64,000 nucleotides of DNA from Babylonia areolata (Eukaryota; Mollusca; Gastropoda; Neogastropoda; Buccinidae): contig NC_134876.1 of assembly GCF_041734735.1 (NCBI RefSeq), positions 23,422,935 to 23,486,934 of the forward strand, in the 5' to 3' direction. Every line of letters starts with the position of its first letter. Position 1 is the first letter of the stretch. Below are positions 13,801-24,959 of this stretch, one piece after another. The position numbers and the translations under genes are program-made. The notes beneath the pieces were generated by a model, which saw only the letters and a list, made by a program, of their open reading frames with translations, was not told the origin of the DNA and ran no database searches.

Positions 13801-14666
13801 AAATGTATAGTAATGATTCACAGAACAATTGAAAAGGCCGCTGGGGAGCTTATGTGGTTGATCACTCTCAGAAAGAAAGAAAAATTGTATTTTCAAATTG
13901 CGATGACTATCTAAGTGATACATGAACTTGATTTGAAGATACGAGACAAGGAAAACAGAAGCTGTTTCATAGTTCATAATACACACACTTTCAGCATGGT
14001 GGTGACTAGTCTGTGGATTTCTGGAGACAATTTCTATCTGCTCGACTGAACTGCAATCAACGAACCTGTGTGACTGTTGAAAACTAATCATGATGACGAA
14101 ACCTGATGGTGCCTGTAGTACTTCGTCGTATTGAAACTTGTTGGCACCACCTCTAACATGTGGCACTGCCAGGAAGCCAGAATGTTCAGATGTATGTTTC
14201 TTAATAAGGTTATGTTGTTCAATCCCTACGATGTCAATTTTAACACGAGGGTTGTTCTCATTTACTATGCACATTCTGTTACCACCTACTTCGTTATAAA
14301 ATTCTGGAAGACTATGACGGCCACACGTAGTGCTAAATACATCGACAGGATAGAACCAATTTATGGCAGTTGTCCATCGGGTGGAGCCACACCAGTATGC
14401 CAGTCTTCTAACGTGTGCGCGTACGTACATATACAGTGGTACATACACGCACAAATGACAATAGATAGTGGTTCCATCACAAACCCCATACACTGCTCCC
14501 AGACCTTCGGTCTTTGGCAAGGTAAACATTGCGCAGGATGACGCGTTCTCACTGACGATTGTCACGTTTGTTCTGTTTTTGGTATAAAGATATTCTATAC
14601 CCGGACACATATCGCTCATATTAAATCCACTGCTTGTGGATTTGACGTTGATCATGTTCCTTTGAG
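10840..14666 (-). CDS. GRL101-like multi-domain receptor, palindrome copy 2 (terminal exon)
   Basis: This is the inverted partner of the receptor at 3674-7500, with the same order: Cys-rich/CUB-like N-terminus, LDLa, C-type-lectin-like domain, four LDLa, LRR block, seven helices and a short basic tail. The likely acceptor is the CAG at 14669-14667, and the open frame continues artificially upstream through (CA)n and (TA)n. From the CEIK motif that closes the lectin domain to the C-terminus I count about 18 differences in roughly 800 residues. The N-terminal 190 residues and the second half of the lectin domain differ far more. The helix substitutions are shared with copy 1, including D-H in place of D-R after helix 3 (His codon at 11455-11457). 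There is no stop or frameshift. Signal-peptide exons were not found. Function as a surface receptor is inferred from family architecture. Confidence 0.88.
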
Positions 14667-14680
14667 CTGCTCGGATTGAG

Positions 14681-14682
<2 letters not shown>

Positions 14683-14744
<62 letters not shown>

Positions 14745-14768
14745 GCACACGCACGCACACACACACAC

Positions 14769-14820
<52 letters not shown>
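14683..14820. repeat. Compound (CA)n-(CGCA)n-(TA)n microsatellite
   Basis: CA repeats, a GCAC/CGCA alternating stretch and about 50 bp of TA follow one another directly upstream of receptor copy 2. The tract marks the outer breakpoint of the inverted duplication. Confidence 0.9.
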
Positions 14821-14823
<3 letters not shown>

Positions 14824-15247
14824 TCCTGAATATATCCAATCCAAATGGGATCAGACATTTCCTGCACATACTGACATATTGTAAAACAAAACAACGAAAA
14901 AGCAATACAACAATAAAACATATCTGCTATACAGGAAAGTCAATCTGCGTTAAATGATTTATAATATTGTCTGTCTGCTGGGTGTACAGGGCTACTATGA
15001 TACCAAACATCTTAACCAATCCAGTCTGTCACGCGTGCCATTGTCTATGTCTGGATTTTTTTTTTTTCTGATTTGGTGAGGTTCTGTTGCTTGTAATGCT
15101 GAAACCATACCTGAGTGACTTTTCAAAACAGTCAGCCACCAACAGTTCCGTGGAAACTGTCGTCAGCTGTTTTGGGGTCGATAAAAACAACAACGTCACA
15201 CCCCATGAAAGTGGTGGAACATGTTCTGTAATGAAATGTAGCACATG

Positions 15248-15287
<40 letters not shown>
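14821..15287. other. No gene recognised; (CT)n at its end
   Basis: This is AT-rich sequence without a supportable feature apart from (CT)n at 15253-15289. It shows no match to the region upstream of receptor copy 1. Confidence 0.5.
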
Positions 15288-15293
<6 letters not shown>

Positions 15294-15345
15294 TCCGGAA
15301 GACCATGACGATCATGCATAGTGCTAAATACATCAGACAAACATG
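15288..15345 (-). pseudogene. Short relic of the receptor N-terminus
   Basis: The minus strand reads DVFSTMHDRHGLPEY, against DVFSTTCGRHSLPEF in receptor copy 2 and DVFRIMCDRHGLPEY in copy 1. Homology is confined to this short block and is bounded on one side by the (CT)n tract. It is therefore a fragment of a further family member, mixing features of both arms. Confidence 0.6.
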
Positions 15346-15747
15346 AAGAACTGAAACAGCACATCGAAACGTTGGAAACACGCTTAGCCAGTGATGAAAA
15401 ACAAAACTTCACAATTAATGAAGGAAAACCAGTCACTCAAAACACGTGGAGACAGTGCAAGCAACCATCAAAAAGATACAACTAAAAACAACCACGAACA
15501 CAGACACCCAGACATTCCCCATTGAAGCCACAGCTCAGAATGTCGACTCACTTCTGAATCCCTCTCAGGCAATGCAGACAAGCAATGACAATGAAAACAC
15601 ACAATCCACTATCCACATCATATCTTCAACCCCCACAGATGCACACCAACCACCCACAAAAACCAGCAAGACAAACACATCTCCAATTTCTGCCCTCAGT
15701 CAAGATACTTCCCATAATTACAATATCACAACAGCTAACAGCTTCTA
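15346..15747 (+). pseudogene. SGNH-type ORF, segment 1 (coiled-coil N-terminus)
   Basis: The plus strand encodes a charged, heptad-like stretch (KHEELKQHIETLETRLASDE) followed by a Thr/Pro/Gln-rich linker. It ends exactly at the target duplication of LINE A (AACAGCTTCTA at 15737-15747). The same reading resumes beyond that LINE at 19639. Coiled-coil plus SGNH-hydrolase ORFs are known as first ORFs of CR1-type LINEs, so a transposon origin is more likely than a host gene. Confidence 0.45.
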
Positions 15748-16445
15748 TGATGTCAGGTCAGGGGCATAGCCCTTGCTACTGGTACCACATGTAACCCAGT
15801 ACTACCTGCCGCATGTGAAGTCTCCCAACGACGGACCAGGCGGAGGAGGAAACCTTTCCCAACGGCTGTGAAGGCGGAAGAGGAAGACCAAAGGATAGGG
15901 GGAGCTCTTATCCTTGGCTGGAAGTCCCCCTAGGAGACGGAGCTCCGAAGAAAAAACCTGCACATGCTGAAACCGTCCTACACGTGGCAGTATCTGCACC
16001 TGTGGGACTGTGAGCGTCGGTAGGCGAGAGAGTGGGGAAGGGATTGCACAACTCCTCCTCACTAAAAAAAAAGTCACCTGTGCTGGTCAGGCAATCAGGC
16101 TAATGTCGGAACGACGAGCTAGCCCTTCAACACCCAGCTTTCCCAAGCCCTGCGGCGATGGAGAAGTAGTAACGGGGACAGGCAGAGGATGCTGCTGGCA
16201 GTTCCTAGTCACGACTCTGCACGCAGGCGGCTGTGAGGTGATGGTCGTCCGCCGTAGACTGGGGCAGATGCGGCGCCCGTATCCCCCCACAGTGTCAGAG
16301 GAGCCCTTTTTAGGGACAGCAATGCTCTCCCCACATGGGGAAGGCGAGATAAATAGTACCTAGTAGGAAACCGCACCTACTTGGACATCCAACAATAGTG
16401 GTCGAAAACAACAAAAGAAAAGAACCAGGAGTCATGCCCTGACTC

Positions 16446-17563
16446 TGGGTGCCTGGAATGTTCGCGCCCTCTTAGACGGAGACGACAGACCAGAAAGACG
16501 CACAGCGCTCATTGCTAGAATGCTTGATCGCTACCAGGTGAACATAGCAGCCCTGAGTGAAACCAGGTTTGCGGGTGAAACCCAGCTGGAGGAAGTTGGA
16601 GGGGGCTACACCTTCTACTGCACTGGGAAGCCAGATGGCACCCCAAGAACCTCAGGCGTGGGCTTTGCCATACGAACCAAACTTGCACGACAGCTTGACA
16701 GCCTTCCACGTGGGATAAACGACAGGCTGATGACCCTGCGTCTGAAGCTGTCCAAGGATTGCTTCGCCACAGTCATCAGCTGCTATGCCCTGACCATGAC
16801 CAACCCTGTTGACATCAAAGCAGCTTTCTACGAGGAGCTCAACCGCACCATTTCAGCAGTAGACAGAAAGGACAGGCTGATCATCCTTGGAGATTTCAAT
16901 GCCCGCGTCGGCGTGGACTTCTCGTGGCCAAAAGTCCTAGGACAGCACGGTACTGGCAAGTGCAACTCCAACAGACTGCTTTTGCTCTCGCTTTGTGCGC
17001 AGCATGGACTGACCATCACCAACACCCTCTTCCAACAAGCAGACAAGTACAAGAACACATGGATGCACCCCCGCTCCAAGCAGTGGCACATGCTGGACTA
17101 TGTGATTCTCTGGCAGAGGGACAAAGGTGATGTTTCCATTACATGCTGCATGAGAGGAGCAGTCTGTTGGTCGGACCATCGCCTGATACGCAGAAAGATG
17201 AACATCAGACTTGCACGCAAGCTCCAACCAGCCAGGCAGAAACCCCCTAGGAAGCTGAACATCCACCGCCTCCCTATCACCAAGGACGTGCTGCAGCAGC
17301 AAATTCAAGTAGCTCTCCAAAAAATTCCTGCATCGACTGATGTAGAAGCGGTATGGAGCACCTTTAGAGATGCTGTGTTCACAGCAGCAGCTGACACACT
17401 CGGCTTTGTACAGAGGAGCCACAAAGACTGGTTTGACGAGAACGACTCTGGAATCTCCAAGCTCCTGAACACACTGCATATACGGCATCAGGATCACATT
17501 TCCGATAAAGACTGTCAGAGGAAGGAGAACCAGTTCTTGCAAACCAAGCAACTCGTGAGATGA
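16446..17563 (+). pseudogene. LINE A endonuclease domain
   Basis: The translation shows the ordered AP-endonuclease motifs: GAWNVRALLD, AALSETRF, LIILGDFNARVG, NTLFQQADKYKNTWMHPRS, LDYVI and CWSDHRLIR. The open frame ends at 17563 and coding resumes in another frame near 17560, so a frameshift separates it from the RT. The domain nicks target DNA in the parent element. Confidence 0.85.
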
Positions 17564-19586
17564 AGAACACCTGGTGGGATAGAAAGTCCGAAGAGCTTCA
17601 ATCCGCTGCTGGTGCTCACGACGTGAAGACCTTCCATGATGGTCTCCGAGCTGTGTATGGGCCGAGAGTCACAGGATCAACCCCTGTCCGAGCCTCGGAC
17701 CAGACCACCCTCCTGACAGGCAAGAAAGACATCCTTGCCCGTTGGGCAGAGCACTTCAACACCCTCCTCAACAGGGACTCGTCCGTATCTGACGAGGCAA
17801 TTACAGCTACCAGTCAATGACTCGCTAGATGCCCCTCCCACCAAGGTCGAGACCCAGAAGGCCCTGAAGCTGACAACGTCAGGAAAAGCACCAGGAGCGG
17901 ATGGAATCCAGGCTGACATCTACAAGTATGGAGGCGTGCTGACAGATAAGCTGACCGCCCTGTTCCAGTCTATCTGGGAGAGAGGGGAGGTCCCCCAGGA
18001 TTTCAAGGATGTTTCTATTGTCCACATTTACAAACGGAAGGGAGACAAAACATCCTGCGATAACCACCGTGGAATCTCTCTCCTCTACATCGCTGGCAAG
18101 ATCTTCGCCCGCATCATACTGAACAGACTGGTTGGCCATGTCTCCAACACAGTCATCCCTGAAGCACAGTGCGGCTTCCTCTCAGGCAGGGGAACACATG
18201 ACATGGTTTTTTTCTGTATGCCAGATGCAAGAGAAGTGCCGTGAGCAGAACAAGGAGCACCATATGGTCTTTGTAGACCTGACTAAGGCCTTTGACACGG
18301 TGAACCGCCATGGTCTGTGGAAAATCCTTCTAAAGTTTGGCTGCCCAGAGAGCCTAATCCAGCTGATTGCGTCTTTCCACAATGGCATGCAGGCGAGAGT
18401 ACAGGAAAATACTGACATGTCGGATCCGTTCACTGTGGTAAATGGAGTGAAGCAGGGCTGCGTCTTGGCACCCACACTGTTCTCCATTCTCTTCTCTGCC
18501 ATGCTGATTGACGCCTTCTAAGACTGTGACCGGGGCATCTACATTCAGTTTCGCACAGATGGCAAACTTTTCAACTTGCGGCGACTTCATGCCAGGTCAA
18601 GGGTGTTTGAGGCACTAATGAGAGTGTTCCTCTTCACTGATGACTGCGCGCTTGCTGCACACACCCATGAGGACATGCTGTTCATTATCAACAGGTTCTC
18701 AACCTCCTGCAGGCGCTTTGGACTCACCATCAGCCTCAGCAAGACCGAGTGCATGTACCAACCGGCTAGCTCACAGAACGCCAGTGCCTCCCCCCAACCT
18801 GCAATCAAGATCAGTGACACAGAGATCAAGTCAGTCAACACGTTTTGCTACCTGGGCAGCACCCTATGCAGCAACGGAGCCCTTGATGCAGAAGTGACGC
18901 TGCGCATCGCCAAGGCCAGCTCCGCCTTTGGAGATTCAACAACAGGCTGTGGAACAACAAAGGCATCAGGCTCAGCACCAAGATGAAAACCTACAGAGCT
19001 GTTGTGCTGACCACCTTGTTGTACTGCTGTGAAACATGAACGACATATCGCCGTCACATTCAACAACTTGAGCAGTTTCACCAGAGATGCCTACGAAAGA
19101 TCCTCGGCATAAAGTGGCAAGACAGGGTCTCCAATCACCAGGTCCTAGAGAGGAGCGGCCTGCCCAGCATCGAAAGCCTGCTGATCCAGTGCCAGCTACG
19201 CTGGACAGGACACGTTGTCCGCATGACAGACAGCAGGATCCCGAAGATGCTTTTGTATGGCCAGCTGAAGGAAGGCCACCGTGAACTTGGAAGACCCTGC
19301 AAGCGTTTCAAGGACACCTTGAAGACAAACCTCAAAGCCTGTGACATAGACATCGCTTCCTGTGAAACTGATGTCCTTGACCGCTGTCGCTGGAGGATGC
19401 TGTGCTCTAGTGGCATAAAGACGTTTGAAAACAAGAGAACGTGGCCATTAAGGAGAAGCGTGAGCGAAGGAAGCAGGGCTCAACTTCTGGAGACGTTTTC
19501 CCTTGCAACACCTGTGGGAAGTGCTGCGCATCCAGAATCGGCCTCTTCTCCCATATGAGGACACACACCGACAGATAAGCCTGCCT
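17560..19586 (+). pseudogene. LINE A reverse transcriptase and C-terminal zinc knuckle
   Basis: RT motifs appear in order across three frames: GKAPGADGIQADIYKYGG, DNHRGISLL, GFLSGRGTHDMVF, VFVDLTKAFDTVN, GVKQGCVLAPTLF and FLFTDDCALAA (an FTDD form of the catalytic box). The end carries the thumb (KILGIKWQDRVSN) and, at about 19501-19583, CNTCGKCCASRIGLFSHMRT, a C2H2-like knuckle. There are at least five frame changes (about 17820, 18190, 18520, 18950 and 19490) and one stop before the CDRG motif. Confidence 0.85.
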
Positions 19587-19638
19587 GCCTACTCATCCGT
19601 CGGACCGACGGGAGACTCATCATCATCAACAGCTTCTA

Positions 19639-19942
19639 AGTGTTGAGGGAAGACACACAGTGTGAGGAAGCATCCACCAACCACAGCATAAATACGCAAG
19701 TAAACCCAAAATACTTTTTTTTTTTTTTAAATCCAGCAACATTAGTCCCAGCCCAGCCACCACCAACAAACGCTCTACCAGGGAAATACTATGTAACACA
19801 CAGATTAACAAAAATGCATCTGCTATACTGATTAGGGACTTCAGCATACGGGCTATTAATGCAGAGAGACTGTCCCAAAAAGGCCATACGTGTCAAAAAC
19901 TGCATGTACCTGGTATGACTGTTGGTGACATACACGGGTGGT
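19639..19942 (+). pseudogene. SGNH-type ORF, segment 2 (block I region)
   Basis: After the LINE A target repeat the plus strand encodes ILIRDFSIRAINAERLSQ and then VPGMTVGDI. This resembles block I of SGNH hydrolases (normally GDSN), with the catalytic Gly-Asp-Ser changed to Arg-Asp-Phe. A poly-T run and stops precede it. It is cut at about 19942 by the 3' end of LINE E. Confidence 0.45.
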
Positions 19943-20324
19943 TACGGTTCAAAGGTTCAAAATCATTTTTAATCCGAGAAACCCTATTTGGGTACGTGGA
20001 AACACAAGGGAAAAACAGGCCAACATCCTCGAGACGTGCAATCGCACGAAGAAGAAGAGAGAGAAAATAAGAAAATAAAAAAGGGGCGGGGGCGTGGGGG
20101 GGGGGGGAGGGAAGGCGAGGGAGGGGGAGGAGGGAGGAGGAGGGGGGCGGCACACACAGTGGAGCCCTAGGAAAACCTGCATGGCCCACATGCACAAACG
20201 CAAATAAACAATCAACAATTCAATATAAGGAGTATAAAAAAAGGAAATATATTACTTGAAGCGTTTAGTACTGTTATTCTGACATAAGAAAAAAGAATAA
20301 GAACATCAAAATTATCGCACAGAT

Positions 20325-21114
20325 TCAATAATAATTTTTCAATAATTTTGCCAGCTTGAACAACACCTTTTTCTTTGGAGAATTAAACAGTGTATTGAAT
20401 TTCAGTGTGCTCGGTCGTTTACAATAAAATGGTTTTAAGAATGCTTTTCTGGTGTCTGAAAAGAATGAGCATTTAAAGACGTAATGGAATTCGTCTCCCA
20501 ATTCACCTGAATTCCATTTTCTACAAACAATCTCATTTCTGTCAGTACTTAAGAATCTTCCTTCTTGGATGGGTAAATTGTGATTGAGAGTTCTAAACTT
20601 CATAACTATAGTTCTGTAATTATCTGGGAGAATTGTAATATATTTTTCAATCTGAAAATTTTCTTTGTATATTCTGTAGTTATAATACAATTCATTTTTA
20701 TTTATTTCTGCACTCCAGGTCTGCATATCAACCTTTGCTTTATTACAGACTTAAATTTATTGTAAGAAGGACGCATGTCACAGTGTTCAGTCCAGAGTCC
20801 ACTCAACCCTAGGTCATTAAGCAGACTTTTGATATACATCAAATAATCAGATTTGTAAATGTCTCTTTCTGTTAACTGAAACAAAAATCTATACTTCACA
20901 CTAAAGAGCTTATTTCTGTTTTCTTGGTCTGTCAGCTTGTGCCAAAAATTAACAGTCGGCATTTTGCTATAAGTTTAAGAGGATACTGTCCAAGTTCACC
21001 CAAAACCAAATGTGTAGGAGTAGCCTTCCATAATTTCAAAATTATCTTATAAAATTTAATCTGGAACTTGTTGGCTAGCTCAGGAGTTCGGTTGTAACAG
21101 CATCTGACCCACAA
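20325..21114 (-). pseudogene. LINE E C-terminal zinc-binding region
   Basis: The minus strand encodes LGELGQYPLKLIAKC, FWHKLTDQENRNKL, TLNHNLPIQEGRF and GDEFHYVFKCSFFSDTRK. The order and spacing match the region that follows the RT thumb in several LINE clades. One expected cysteine of the C-x2-C pair appears as Trp in CRKWNSGELG. It is split over three frames. Confidence 0.7.
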
Positions 21115-21719
21115 GCTTTATTGTTTTTCAGTCTTTTTCACACTTCAGAAACTTCTTTTTTTCGAAAACGGTCTGTTTATGAGAGTATCGGTTTGATTTC
21201 CCGTAGGAACAAAATTGTTTTCAAATGCGCAGTCTTCAGTATATAAGCTTTGAAAGTGATTCATGAAGGATTCGCACGTTATCTTTACGTATGTATCACG
21301 TTTCTCCTGTATAGACCCATTTAAAAACGATTTCGGATCACTACCCTTCAGACTACGGATCTTCTTGATTAGATTTGATTTAAATTTCCTGAACGAAATT
21401 CGCAACTGCTTCTTGTAAGCTTTACTTGCAACCCTTAATTTTCCATTGTTTGTATTTCTACTCCTTTTAAAGAATTTTTTTTCATTAAAAAATTCCTTTC
21501 TTTTACTCTCGCACTCTTTGTCAAACCACGGAAAGTCATCGTTTTTCCTGTCGTGATTTTACGCTTTTTTATATTTTATTTTTGTATAGACCTAAATCAT
21601 TTGCAGCATTCCTCATAATATCAGTTATATTCAAGCAAACATCATCAATGTCACCCTGAGAAAAAGATAAGCCACTTACCAACATTCATTCAATAACAAC
21701 ATTTACCTTCTCTATCTCC

Positions 21720-22651
21720 CTATTTCTCTAGTTTACTAACATATTTCTCTGCACTGTCTTTAAACCACTTCAGACGTGAAATCACATCAATTTTATGACC
21801 AGGACTTTCTGTACCTTCGCTTACAGGTTCGGTCACCGTTTCCACATTATGGACTGCAGTGAAGACAACAGATATTGGACAATGCACATCGAAATAGAAA
21901 TCACTGATTTCTAACACTTGAAAATCAGAAACACTATCAAACAAATCAAGAGAAACAATGACGTAGTCAACAACACTTACATCTTTGCACGTGCACCTCA
22001 TGGAACAGTCGCGCTGACCAACACAGCCATTAATAATACATGCCACTACCATCTTACATATATCTAATAATGCGTGGCCCATGTTATTGGTTCCAGTATC
22101 CGATGAAAATCTAACAGATAATGTAACGGATGGACTCTCATCACTCATAAGATATTCACCATTCGTTAAATCATCACTTTCCTGTAATGCATCCGTCGTA
22201 TTATCTGGTAATGTAGCAGTCATTGCATTAAAGTCACCAAGCAAGGCTTCAAGGCTAAGCATGGAGTCTCTGTCGCACTACCTGGAATTTTCAGGAGGAA
22301 TGTATACACAATCAAATGAAACAGAATGACCAAGTATAGGTTTATCTAATTTCAAAAATAAGACATTAAGACATTCGGACTTAGCTCATAATCAACAAAA
22401 GCGTAGCAGCTCTTCAATAAAGGATTTATAACATCTGCTTTGTCAGAGGATTCTAACACTTTAATAGATTCAACAAGACACTCCTTGATCAGCAGCAGAA
22501 TTCCTCCGGATTTCCTTGTGTATTTTCCTCTGTTTTTGTAAAACGCAATATATCCTGGCAAATCAATAACATCTTGATCATCCAGTTTACTTTTTGATAT
22601 TGCAACAATGTCGTAATTCTTAAGTAGCAAATGAAATTCTGGAATAATCAA
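21720..22651 (-). pseudogene. LINE E endonuclease remnant
   Basis: Two open segments (22352-22651 and 21720-22262) carry YDIVAISKSKLDDQDVIDLPGY-like and LLGDFNA motifs, then VVDYVIVSLDLF and HCPISVVF. These are the Glu, Asp and His regions of an AP-type endonuclease in degraded form: SKSK stands where SETK is usual. Frame is lost between the segments. Confidence 0.7.
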
Positions 22652-24016
22652 TAAGTGCTACACAAGACAAAGTTCTTTTGTAAGAAATAGACGAGTTATT
22701 TACATTATCATCGTCCTTTGCATCAGCATCGTTTATATCATTAACTATGTTTTTACTAATCTTGTTGACAGTTTCAGTGTTGTTACTAGTTTCAATACCT
22801 GTATTCAATTGGATATTATTCATAGAATTTGTATGAACTTTTCCTTCTTCCCCTTTTCCAGGGTTGACTCTGTGCTGTATGGATATTATATCCGAAATAT
22901 CAACAGATCCAGTAGCATTCTTTTCATGGCCATTTACTGCGGAACTATTGGTTCCTGTGACACTGTTCCTGTGGTTATCTGTTATAATGTCACATATAAT
23001 GTCACACCCACTTGTTTTAACGAACTTGTAAACTGACGATTTGTAAACTGACTCATCATTAGCATCTATACACTGAGCATCAACATTTGCTTTTTTAACT
23101 AGGGTGCTGCCTTCCTGGCGTACCGAGGCATTCACGCGCGCCGTTTCGTTCACAACACCACCACCTACACAATCATCAACAACACTGCCGTACATATTAC
23201 TGTATGAATTGTTGAAGACGCTAATATCAACATGAACAAGAACATTAGATGGAATGGGGGGACAAAAGGGAAACTTGCTATGTCTTAATGGGGGGTGTTG
23301 GGAACAGTTGGAGAATCCGCCAAGATCAGCTGACTCGAGGGTGTCTATACATAAGCTAGAAGAAACATTGTCATGCCTTGGCACCTTAACCAAGCCTCCC
23401 AACCCCACCCAGTAGATCAGCGGCCACCAATTTGACCCAGCCCAAGATTCACATAATCCACGCTGTCCATGCCCAGTTTGAAGAAGTCATCAGGATTCTC
23501 AACAACGATCGGAGGTGTGCTGCTTGGTGTGGCACCGGGAGGTACCTTCTTGTAGCAGAGAATCTTCCCGTCACGTACGACACATTTACCCATCAGATCT
23601 TTGGCCTCTTTCAGGTATTTCAGCATCCTAGCTCTCAAAGGAGTCAGATCATCGTTAATATATATATCTTATCATACCCAGTCTTACCTGCCAGACTTTT
23701 CTTTTTCGCCATGATTTCCTGCTTCACCCGCCGGGACACAAACCTGACCAGCACATGCTTCTTGTCTGGACCCGCACGGTGTAAAGCAGCAATGTCCTGG
23801 GCTGCAACACTGACACCAGCATCTTTGATCAACTTCATCACCTTGCTCATCATCCTCTCCTTCTGACCTCCTCAGTCCGACGATTCTGATGTTTTCCCGT
23901 CTGCTATACTGGTTGAGGTGGTCGTTCTCGTATTTCATTGTAAGGATGCTGCTTTGAAGCCTCTGGGTCACCTTGGGATCGCTCCTCTTCAGTTTCGTCA
24001 CCACTTTGTTCAACAT
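22620..24016 (-). pseudogene. LINE E ORF1 and linker
   Basis: The first part (24016 to about 23417) contains YSRRENIRIVGL, DIAALHRAGP and VLVRFVSRRVKQEIMAKKK. This is the coiled-coil, RRM and C-terminal-domain layout of an L1/CR1-type nucleic-acid chaperone ORF1. The second part (23408 to 22620) is a 262-residue Asn/Asp/Ser-rich open frame of unknown role, running into the endonuclease. Two frameshifts occur near 23870 and 23640. Confidence 0.65.
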
Positions 24017-24017
24017 C

Positions 24018-24783
24018 TACCAGCCCATCCCTGCATCCACATGGTCACAGTGCATGTCAGAGTCAACAGCTGCCCCAACGGCCAGGTCACAGAGAGGGAG
24101 TAGTCAGACGTGATTGCTCTTTGCCATCAGGTGTTTGGTACGCTTCAGCTTAATCACCCCTGCTAGGGGTCGACATACCTTCAACACCCCCCTCACCCTC
24201 CAACAGGCACTTGCCAGCAGCCTGTGAGAAACTTGGTGCTGTATTCATCAGCAACCACAGCATCTACACAGGCAGGTCTGGAGCCCCTCGCCTGGACCTA
24301 CACAAACATATCACCCAGCCCAGCCCCAAAGGGACAGATAAACTACCTGTCAACTTGAGTATTGACAACCAACAGTTGTCTGGTATGACTGCCTCTTCTT
24401 CGCCAGACAGTGACCGTCCAGACATCCCCCATCGTGATGTGCATTCATGCACATACCAACCTCGCCGTTGACAGAGGCCACAAAGGAGACCTGCCTTTCC
24501 CAACGCCCCACCACCCACTTACAGACAACCACCCCTACCATCCCTGTACCACTAACATTCTTTGGTCCCTTGTTCCAAATCCTTCCTCCTCCTCTCTCTG
24601 TCCACCACCATTATCCACCACGAGGAGCACTTCCAGTGGTAACAGACGGGAACGCTATAGGCTGGGACATTCCTATCACCCAGGCAACGCCAGTGTTCCT
24701 CGTCCGCCGCCTGCCTCCTCCATCCCCCTGCCCAGCCCGGCGGGCATGATGCAGGGCGTGCCTTCTGCTGGTTCCCTCTATAG
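24018..24783 (+). pseudogene. SGNH-type ORF, segment 3 (blocks III and V) and Pro-rich tail
   Basis: Beyond LINE E the plus strand resumes with IHMVTVHVRVNSCPNGQ (block III-like), then ACEKLGAVFISNHSI and RSGAPRLDLHKHITQPSPKG. This resembles the Asp-x-x-His block of SGNH hydrolases with the His replaced by Gln. A Pro/Ser-rich stretch follows to 24783, where the Gypsy fossil begins. All three expected catalytic positions look degraded, so this is a dead copy. Confidence 0.45.
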
Positions 24784-24959
24784 TGTTATGACCGTTAGGA
24801 CTACAGGTTCTAGTTCTGGCATACACAAATGACTCTTGAAATCAGGTTGAAGTTGAACTCTGACTTATTGACTTCAGCCATGTTTCATGCTCGGGTCCCG
24901 TCCCTCGTACCCGTATGTTGTACGTCATCAAAAACTGCTATGTGACCTTTAAACTTACA
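24784..24959 (-). repeat. Gypsy fossil LTR (left)
   Basis: It begins TG and ends CA and is recognisably the same sequence as 26969-27119, with one extra block of about 22 bp. Confidence 0.8.

Larger units (their letters stand above)
10115..14684 (-). repeat. Right arm of the inverted duplication
   Basis: This arm holds receptor copy 2, its 3' flank, the 11-bp minisatellite and the distal homology near 10115-10190. The outer end stops at the (CA)n/(CGCA)n/(TA)n tract at 14683-14820. Coding identity with the left arm is uneven, as described under the findings. Confidence 0.85.
15748..19627 (+). mobile_element. LINE A: full-length APE/RT retrotransposon with target duplications
   Basis: The element is flanked by the 11-bp direct repeat AACAGCTTCTA (15737-15747 and 19628-19638) and ends in a short (ATC)n tail. 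Both are hallmarks of target-primed reverse transcription, and an ATC-type tail fits RTE-like LINEs. It has a 5' leader of about 690 bp, an endonuclease, an RT and a C-terminal Cys-Cys-His-His knuckle. The leader shares the block GCACAACTCCTCCTCACT with LINE B (GCGCAACTCCTCTTCACT near 58212), so A and B belong to related families. Several frameshifts make it inactive. The clade is a tentative RTE-like call, based on the endonuclease resembling that of BovB/RTE. Confidence 0.88.
19943..24017 (-). mobile_element. LINE E: 5'-truncated, RT-core-deleted LINE
   Basis: Read on the minus strand, this element has an ORF1, a spacer, an endonuclease and a C-terminal zinc-binding region. It inserted into the SGNH ORF, whose segments flank it. 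The 5' end lies at the ORF1 methionine near 24016, so the leader is lost. The RT palm is missing: the linker motif KNNKAC (about 21120) is followed almost at once by KFQIKFYKIILKLWKATP, which belongs to the C-terminal part. G-rich sequence at 20083-20150 lies in the 3' UTR. The clade is not assigned; the C-terminal block is one I recognise from molluscan CR1/L2-like LINEs. Confidence 0.75.

Noticed and set aside
16520-17563. Host gene resembling craniofacial development protein 2
   Set aside because: That protein's endonuclease region is itself derived from an RTE-type LINE. Here the frame lies within a flanked LINE with RT and target duplications.
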